This document shows, one piece after another, positions 5,660 to 10,535 of a DNA stretch of 10,535 bases. Position 1 is the first letter of the stretch. Each line of letters opens with the position of its first letter. Under the pieces are notes generated by a model. The model saw nothing but the letters and a program-made list of their open reading frames with translations, had not been told where the DNA came from and searched no databases. Position numbers and translations under genes: made by a program. This stretch comes from Verrucomicrobiota bacterium (GTDB lineage Bacteria; Verrucomicrobiota; Verrucomicrobiia; Opitutales; UBA953): NCBI GenBank assembly GCA_005798925.1, contig SYID01000104.1, forward strand, positions 1-10,535, given 5' to 3'.

Positions 5660-6421
5660 ATGGCCGTGACTACCTCAAAGCTCCTTTGGTGCACCATCCG
5701 TTTCAAGGAAAAGGAAGGCAACTGGTGGGTGAAGGAGAACTCCGATCCGAAGCATTACGAACCGGACGGCCTCGGCATCCTCGACCCCTACCAGTTCCCC
5801 TGGATCCTCGACATGATGGACCCCCTCCGGGAATACGGGCTGTCCAACGAGATCCTCGAGGCCGCCTTCGTGCCTTTCCAGGCCCAGGACATCGAGAAGG
5901 ATCAGACCGTCCGCCTCGTCCGCGTCGCCGAACACATCCTCGACTCCGAGGAGCCGCTCTTCGCCCTGCCCAATGTCAAGGACGGCGACAAGGGCGCCTA
6001 CGCCGATTTCCTCGAGCATGTCATGCGCCTGCGCGTGAAGCTCATCAACGACACGATCAAGCTCGAGCAGAAGCTCACGGTCGAGGACGTGGACGAACAG
6101 CTCAGCGAGCTGCGCAACCAGGCCATGATCGAAGGCCGCGACATCCATCCTTTCGAGGAGATCACCGACATCCTGGAATTCGTCCCGCAGGGCCACGAAG
6201 TCCCGGGCGACGACGATGATGACGACAAGCCGGCCCGCCCGCAGGCGGCCGCGGAAGACATCGCCGATCTCCCCGACGTCGAGGAAGTCGACAAGGACAT
6301 GGAGAAGAACCTCCGCTGGGACGACGAGGAAGAGTCCGCCGAGGAGGGTTCCGGCGAGTCCGAGGGCGGCGAGTCCGAAGGCGGCGCCAAGGGCTCCGGC
6401 AAATCCGGTCGCCGTCGCTGA
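5660..6421 (+). CDS. Hypothetical protein with strongly acidic C-terminal tail (253 aa)
   Basis: I do not recognise the family. Seen: a folded-looking part (1-180) beginning MAVTTSKLLWCTIRF, with an aromatic segment (DPYQFPWILDMMDPLREYGL, 42-61), a VRLVRVAEHILDSEEPLFALP stretch (84-104) and a probable long helix (113-158) with heptad-like hydrophobic spacing. The tail (184-240) has 26 Asp/Glu in 57 residues, including six Asp in a row (184-189), a GES-EGG repeat (15-bp unit at 6353-6382) and a basic end GKSGRRR. There is no signal peptide, membrane segment or catalytic motif, so it is probably cytoplasmic. Such tails in other proteins bind basic proteins or mimic DNA; here that is only a possibility. 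The ATG at 5660 is preferred over an in-frame TTG at 5624. Codon use matches its neighbours, so recent transfer is not suggested. Confidence 0.8.
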   Translation: MAVTTSKLLWCTIRFKEKEGNWWVKENSDPKHYEPDGLGILDPYQFPWILDMMDPLREYGLSNEILEAAFVPFQAQDIEKDQTVRLVRVAEHILDSEEPLFALPNVKDGDKGAYADFLEHVMRLRVKLINDTIKLEQKLTVEDVDEQLSELRNQAMIEGRDIHPFEEITDILEFVPQGHEVPGDDDDDDKPARPQAAAEDIADLPDVEEVDKDMEKNLRWDDEEESAEEGSGESEGGESEGGAKGSGKSGRRR

Positions 6422-6424
6422 GAC

Positions 6425-6459
6425 GCCGGCTTACTTGCCGGGGGCGGCCGCCGGCTTTT
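6425..6459 (+). terminator. Possible terminator after the acidic-tail gene
   Basis: GCCGG at 6437-6441 can pair with CCGGC at 6451-6455, directly followed by TTTT. A second option pairs GCCGGC at 6425-6430 with the copy at 6450-6455. It lies over the last codons of the convergent protease-like gene. In such GC-rich sequence hairpins are common and the T run is short, so this is weak. Confidence 0.25.
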
Positions 6460-7306
6460 CCGCGGCCTGCGGCTCGAACAGCCATAGGCGCCGTGAGGCC
6501 ATGTCCACCGCGATGGGGTGGGCGCGCAGGAAGTCGTCGCCCAGCAGGTTATGCTCCTGGTCGCGGATGAACTCCACGCCCGTCAGCGGGGCGCCGCCGA
6601 TGCGCAGCGACTTGATCACGCAGACTTCGACCCGGGTGAGCGAGGTGCCGCGCACGGTCGCCACCGGCAGGAAGCCGCGGAACTCGGTCTTCCCGCGGAA
6701 CTTGAGCGAGCTCATGTAGGACTTCGAGGCTCCGGAATCGACGATCATCGGCACCTTCACGCCCTCGACCTCGATGTTCACGCCGCAGTGGCCGCCGCGG
6801 CTGTAGCAGGGGATCTCGTGGGCCGCGGACGTGTCGGGGATCTTGCCGAGGATCATGACCTTGTTCCGCAGGTCCATGTAGAAGGGCCGCGCGAAGAGGA
6901 TGTCGGCGCCCAGCAGGCCGTCGATCTCCATGCCGTCGAGCGGCATGATCGAGACGTGGAATCCGCTCCAGGTGACTTCCTCCGCCTGGAGGCTCTCGAC
7001 GAGCCCGTAGGTGGTCTCGCTGCGGCCGGAATTGCCCATGGTGGGCAGGCTGAAGGCTTCCGTCAGGCCGCAGCGCCGCGCCGCGAGCGGGGTGATCACG
7101 GCGGTGCCTTGGCAGCCGGTGTCCACGCCCATCAGCACGTCCACGCCGTTCAGTTTCATGCGCAGCGTCGGGATCGCCTTCACGCGCAGGCGGAAAGTCG
7201 CCATGCCGCTCTCGGGGAAACTCGCCACGGGCTTCTTGAGCTCCTGCGCGGGCAAGGCGGCCAGGAGTCCGAGGCAGAGACCGATTCCGCAGAGGAGGCG
7301 TCGCAT
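6431..7306 (-). CDS. Exported double-domain retropepsin-like aspartic protease (291 aa)
   Basis: Seen: a signal peptide at about 1-20 (MRRLLCGIGLCLGLLAALPA, probable cut before QE), then two repeats of the retropepsin signature. The first has MGVDTGCQGTAV (D62) and DGLLGADIL (129-137); the second has MIVDSGASKSYM (D190) and NLLGDDFL (253-260). Family knowledge: retropepsins need two D-T/S-G motifs, usually one from each subunit of a dimer; two in one chain can form the site alone, as in pepsin. Exported peptidase activity is inferred, as are its substrates. No lipobox is seen at the signal peptide end, so it should not be a lipoprotein. Start: ATG at 7306 gives the signal peptide; the longer open frame to 7438 reads into the intergenic gap. 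There is no Shine-Dalgarno. A 103-bp gap separates it from lnt, so it may have its own promoter. Binding without proteolysis cannot be excluded. Confidence 0.8.
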   Translation of the reverse strand: MRRLLCGIGLCLGLLAALPAQELKKPVASFPESGMATFRLRVKAIPTLRMKLNGVDVLMGVDTGCQGTAVITPLAARRCGLTEAFSLPTMGNSGRSETTYGLVESLQAEEVTWSGFHVSIMPLDGMEIDGLLGADILFARPFYMDLRNKVMILGKIPDTSAAHEIPCYSRGGHCGVNIEVEGVKVPMIVDSGASKSYMSSLKFRGKTEFRGFLPVATVRGTSLTRVEVCVIKSLRIGGAPLTGVEFIRDQEHNLLGDDFLRAHPIAVDMASRRLWLFEPQAAEKPAAAPGK

Positions 7307-7409
7307 GGGTTCGGGGAAGGAGCGTCGGCCAGCCGGGGTCGGCCGAGCCTGTCCTGCATGTTGGGAGGAAACCGGGAGAGGTCGACAAGGACCTGCGGAT
7401 TTCCCCCGC

Positions 7410-9023
7410 TCAGATCCTCGTGCGCCGGCGCCAGACATAGGTCAGCGCGAAAAGCAGGCCGCCGAGGCCGACCGCCCAGTCGCCATGGCGGACCCAGAAG
7501 GTCTCCGGCAGGCGGACGCGGGGCAGGGCGAGGGGGGCGGCCACGCGGGCGCCGCGGAAATACACGCTGCCCTGCTCCAGGATGGGACTGTCGCGGCCGA
7601 GGGCGTCGATGCTCCCGCTCCAGCCGGCGTTGCCGCAGCGGACGACGGGGAGGCCGGTGGCCGCGGCCGCCAGGACGGAGTGCGCGGCGTGCTGATACGC
7701 GCCGGCTTCGCGGCCATACCAGGCGTCATTGGTGACGACGATCAGGATGTCGGCGCCGGCCAGGGCGTGCTCGCGGGCGAGCCCGGGGAAGACGTCTTCG
7801 TAGCAGACGAGCGCGCCGGCCATGAACGTGCGGCCCGCGCGGGTGGTCAGCGGCAGCAGGGACGGGCCCTTGCCGGCCACGCAGTCTTCGGCGATCGGGA
7901 CGACCTTGCGCAGGGGCAGGAAGTCCGCGAAGGGGACGTATTCGCCGAAGGGCACCAGGTGGCGCTTGGCGTAGACGGGCTTGCGCACGCCTTCCGCGGT
8001 CACCACCGCGACGGCGTTGCCGTAACCGCCGCCACGGCGGTCGATGGCGCCGATCACCAGCGGGGTCTCGCCGCCGCGGGCGAGCGCGGTCAGCCGGGCG
8101 ACGTAGGGTTCGCTGTCGAGCGTCAGCGGCAGCGCCGCCTCGGGCCAGAGCACGAAGTCCGCCGCGCGGCCGCGGGTGACCTCGGCGGTCATGGCCTCGG
8201 TGAGCTCGAGGTGTCCCTGCAGGCGCTCGCCGTCCCACTTCGCGTGCGGGTCGAAGTCGGTCTGCACGACGGCGGGCGTGACGACGTCAGGCGTCGCCGT
8301 GGCGCGCGCGGCGTTGGCGGAGAGCACGGCGAAGAAGCCGCAGGCCACGGGGATGAGGCCGAGGTAGAGTTCCGGCGTGAGGCGGCGCAGCCAGTCGCCG
8401 GGTCCGGCCGGGGCGAGGCCGGCCGCGTCGCGCTGGCCGGCGACCAGACGCACGATCCAGCGGGCCAGGCCGAGGTTGAACAGCACGAGGGCCATCGAGA
8501 GGCCCGTCGGACCGACCCATGCGCAGAGGCTGAGCAGCACCGGGTTGCCGGTCTGCGACGCCGCCAAGGGCAGCCAGCCGAAGCCCGTGAGGGCCGTGGC
8601 GCGCGTCCATTCCAGCAGGCCCCAGGCGCCGGCGAGGCCGGTCACGGCGAGGACGCGGGCGGGCAGGCCGGCGCCTTCGCAGGCCGGGAAGATCCAGCGT
8701 AACGCGAGCAGCCACAGGAACGGGTAAAGGGCGCAGTAGGCGGTGAGCAGCACCAGCCCGAGCCAGCCGAGCGGCGGGTAGACGTGCCGCAGCCAGGCCA
8801 GCAGGGCGACCCAGAGCGCCCAGCTCGTGACGAAGCTCGCGCGCCGCCACGCGCGCCAACCCGGGCGCGACGACGCCGCCACGGCGGCCGGCACCAGCGC
8901 GACGAGCGCGAGGAAGGGGTGGCCGACGGGCGTGAACGACGCGAAGAGCAGCGCGGCGGTGAGGCCGGCGCCGAGCCAGGCCGGCCAGGCGGGGGCGGCA
9001 CGGCTCGCGTCCGGGCCCGTCAT
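7410..9023 (-). CDS. lnt: Apolipoprotein N-acyltransferase
   Basis: Lnt transfers an acyl chain from phospholipid to the N-terminal cysteine of apolipoproteins, the final maturation step, in the inner membrane with its active site facing the periplasm. Seen: about six hydrophobic segments in residues 13-235, then a nitrilase-like domain (about 245-500) and a final membrane segment at about 515-530. The catalytic triad is present: LWPEAALPL (E295), YAKRHLVPFGEYVP (K353, with E361) and ALVCYEDVFPGLAR (C407, followed by Y408 and E409). The nitrilase motif VTNDAWYG (430-437) is also present. The length of 537 aa is normal. The ATG at 9023 overlaps the secA stop as ATGA, and this start gives the expected N-terminus, while the open frame extending to 9317 is arginine-rich shadow of secA. 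Translation is likely coupled to secA, since no Shine-Dalgarno is visible. Confidence 0.96.
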   Translation of the reverse strand: MTGPDASRAAPAWPAWLGAGLTAALLFASFTPVGHPFLALVALVPAAVAASSRPGWRAWRRASFVTSWALWVALLAWLRHVYPPLGWLGLVLLTAYCALYPFLWLLALRWIFPACEGAGLPARVLAVTGLAGAWGLLEWTRATALTGFGWLPLAASQTGNPVLLSLCAWVGPTGLSMALVLFNLGLARWIVRLVAGQRDAAGLAPAGPGDWLRRLTPELYLGLIPVACGFFAVLSANAARATATPDVVTPAVVQTDFDPHAKWDGERLQGHLELTEAMTAEVTRGRAADFVLWPEAALPLTLDSEPYVARLTALARGGETPLVIGAIDRRGGGYGNAVAVVTAEGVRKPVYAKRHLVPFGEYVPFADFLPLRKVVPIAEDCVAGKGPSLLPLTTRAGRTFMAGALVCYEDVFPGLAREHALAGADILIVVTNDAWYGREAGAYQHAAHSVLAAAATGLPVVRCGNAGWSGSIDALGRDSPILEQGSVYFRGARVAAPLALPRVRLPETFWVRHGDWAVGLGGLLFALTYVWRRRTRI

Positions 9024-10535
9024 TCCGAGAGCACTTCGGCGACTTCCCAGCCCTCGTCGCGGACGAGCGCTTCGGCCTTCTTCCACTTGAGGTCCTGGGT
9101 TTCCGGGCCTTTGCGGATGCGGACGACGGCGTTGCGGCCGATCTTCGGGGTCAGCCGGCGGAAGGGCTCGGCCTTGGGGGCCTGGGCGGGCTTGCTTTCG
9201 GTCGCGGCGCCCGTGCCGGGTTCGGCCGGGCCGGTGGCGGTGGCCTGGCCCTGGGCGCGGCGCATGAGGGCTTCGAGCGCTTCCATCGAGGTCGCGGTGC
9301 GGAAGAGGCCGGCGCACGCGTCGGTGCGCAACTGCTGCATCAGGCGTTCGAAGGCCTTGAAGGCCTCGGCCTTGTATTCGTTGAGCGGATCCTTCTGCGC
9401 GTAGGTGCGCAGGCCGACGCCGCGGCGCAGGTCTTCCATCTCGGTGAGGTGGTTCTGCCAGTTGCGGTCGATCGCGCGGAGGAGGACGTTGCGCTCGAGG
9501 TATTGCAGGATCTCGGCGGACTCATGCTGCTCGCGGCCGGCCTGCAGGGCGCGGACGCGGTCGGTCGCGAGGAGGACCATCTGGTCCTTGGTGCGGGCGA
9601 GGATGTCCTCGAGGTCGATCCGCATGTGGAAGGCCGTGATGTACCAATAGACGAAGGCCTCGGCGGCGCGGCGGTCGGCCTCGCCCGCGGGGTCGGGATA
9701 CACGGCGGCCAGACGCTCCTCGATCTCCTCCTCGATGACGGCGAGGACGGTGGCGCGGCTGTCGGCCGCCTTGAGGGCGCGGTTGCGCAGGCCGTAGATG
9801 ATCTGGCGCTGCTGGTTGAGCACGTCGTCGTACTGCAGCAGGCGCTTGCGCATCGAGTAGTTCTGGCCTTCGACGCGCTTCTGCGCCGTGCCGATCGAGC
9901 GGTTGAGCAGCGGGTGCTCGAGGGGTTCGCCCTCCTTGAAGGACTTCTCGAGCAGCGAGGAGATGATGCCCGCGTTCGAGAACAGGCGCATCAGGTCGTC
10001 CTCGAGGGAGACCAGGAAGCGGGAACGGCCGGGGTCGCCCTGGCGCGAGCAGCGGCCGCGCAGCTGGCGGTCGACGCGGCGCGACTCGTGGCGCTCGGTC
10101 GCGAGGACGTACAGGCCGCCGAGGTCGCGGACGCCTTCGCCCAGCGTGATGTCGGTGCCGCGGCCCGCCAGGTTGGTGGCGAGCGTCACGGCGCCGCGCT
10201 GGCCGGCCAGCGAGACGATGTCGGCCTCGGATTCGTGGTGCTTGGCGTTGAGGATCTTGTGGGGCACCTTGGCCATCGCGAGCATGCGCCCGAGGGTCTC
10301 GGAGGCCTCGACGGAGGCGGTGCCGACGAGGACCGGCTGGCCGCGCCTGTGGGCTTCGGCGATCTCCTTGATGGCGAACTGGTACTTCTCCTTGCGGGTC
10401 TTGAAGACGATGTCGTTGTCGTCGACGCGGACGCACGGCCGGTGCGTCGGGATGGCGACGACGTTCAGGCGGTAGATGTCGTGGAACTCGGAGGCTTCGG
10501 TCTCGGCGGTGCCGGTCATGCCCGCGAGCTTGTGG
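9020..10535 (-). CDS. secA: Preprotein translocase ATPase SecA, C-terminal part (N-terminus outside window)
   Basis: SecA drives preproteins through SecYEG using ATP. The window holds its last 504 residues; the frame runs off the right edge in KLAGMTGTAETEASEF. Seen in order: IPTHRP, PVLVGTASVEASE, NAKHHESEADIVSLAG, VTLATNLAGRGTDITLG, then QLRGRCSRQGDPG and FLVSLEDDLMRLF. The helical scaffold/wing region follows (VEGQNYSMRKRLLQYDDVLNQQR; LLRAIDRNWQNHLTEMEDLRRGVGLRTYAQKDPLNEYKAEAF with one split). Two oddities: motif VI reads RGRCSRQGD rather than the common RGRSGRQGD, and the tail after a low-complexity linker begins KIGRN like the start of a zinc-binding SEC-C motif but then has no cysteines, ending WEVAEVLSE. 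Walker A lies outside the window. The gene precedes lnt with an ATGA overlap. Confidence 0.97.
   Translation of the reverse strand, partial: HKLAGMTGTAETEASEFHDIYRLNVVAIPTHRPCVRVDDNDIVFKTRKEKYQFAIKEIAEAHRRGQPVLVGTASVEASETLGRMLAMAKVPHKILNAKHHESEADIVSLAGQRGAVTLATNLAGRGTDITLGEGVRDLGGLYVLATERHESRRVDRQLRGRCSRQGDPGRSRFLVSLEDDLMRLFSNAGIISSLLEKSFKEGEPLEHPLLNRSIGTAQKRVEGQNYSMRKRLLQYDDVLNQQRQIIYGLRNRALKAADSRATVLAVIEEEIEERLAAVYPDPAGEADRRAAEAFVYWYITAFHMRIDLEDILARTKDQMVLLATDRVRALQAGREQHESAEILQYLERNVLLRAIDRNWQNHLTEMEDLRRGVGLRTYAQKDPLNEYKAEAFKAFERLMQQLRTDACAGLFRTATSMEALEALMRRAQGQATATGPAEPGTGAATESKPAQAPKAEPFRRLTPKIGRNAVVRIRKGPETQDLKWKKAEALVRDEGWEVAEVLSE

Noticed and set aside
5065..6219. Plus-strand open frame of 384 codons spanning pyrD, the divergent gap and part of the acidic-tail gene.
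   Set aside because: It crosses two clear genes and an intergenic region, changes composition midway, and shows no domain.
7324..7348. Palindromic CGGCC/GGCCG hairpin between lnt and the protease-like gene as a terminator or riboswitch.
   Set aside because: The stem is only 5 bp, no T run follows, and such matches are common in GC-rich DNA. No conserved riboswitch core was recognised.
6518..8702. Two large overlapping plus-strand frames (6518-7735 and 7011-8702) opposite the protease-like gene and lnt.
   Set aside because: They are His/Arg/Gly-rich low-complexity translations opposite genes with intact catalytic motifs.
1..10535. Search by eye for tRNA or rRNA genes, CRISPR repeats, transposase genes and long terminal repeats.
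   Set aside because: Nothing supported. The sequence is almost fully occupied by nine coding regions, with the largest gap about 106 bp.

Overview
The window is a compact, GC-rich bacterial chromosome segment (most third codon positions are G or C) holding nine protein-coding genes, two of them cut by the window edges. There are no RNA genes, insertion sequences, CRISPR arrays or phage genes. Gene content is mostly housekeeping. My best guess is a Verrucomicrobiota (Opitutae-like) genome, or another member of the PVC group. This is inference from gene families and high GC: DUF502 protein, a diverged RecO, SecA with a Cys-Ser variant in helicase motif VI and no zinc-binding tail, and few Shine-Dalgarno sites. 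No single marker proves it.

Layout. Positions 1-273 (+) are the C-terminal end of a nitroreductase-family flavoprotein. Positions 3859-274 (-) form a tight three-gene unit: a DUF502 membrane protein, then a short RecO-like repair protein, then a large helicase that joins a RecB/Cas4-type nuclease domain to an XPD/DinG-type helicase. The first junction has a 5-nt gap and the second a 1-nt overlap. A 92-bp divergent promoter region (3860-3951) separates this unit from an exported SOUL-family heme-binding protein (3952-4497, +). That gene runs tail to tail into pyrD (5553-4498, -). A 106-bp divergent region then leads to an unrecognised 253-aa protein with a very acidic tail (5660-6421, +), which converges on an exported protein with two retropepsin-like aspartic protease motifs (7306-6431, -). 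The right end is secA (partial) followed by lnt (10535-7410, -), joined by an ATGA overlap.

How the genes work together. secA and lnt fit together as export of preproteins followed by the last acylation step of lipoprotein maturation. The DUF502-recO-helicase unit looks like a DNA-repair unit with a membrane protein as first gene. pyrD (pyrimidine synthesis), the SOUL protein, the protease-like protein and the acidic protein look like independent transcription units.

Most notable points: a helicase that keeps its nuclease and helicase motifs but has lost the cysteines that normally hold the XPD-type iron-sulfur cluster; a mirrored pair of promoters whose spacing predicts leaderless mRNAs; an unrecognised acidic-tailed protein; a single-chain double retropepsin; a SecA whose zinc-binding tail is replaced by a different C-terminus; and two convergent gene pairs whose stop codons abut in the same palindrome, TGATCA.
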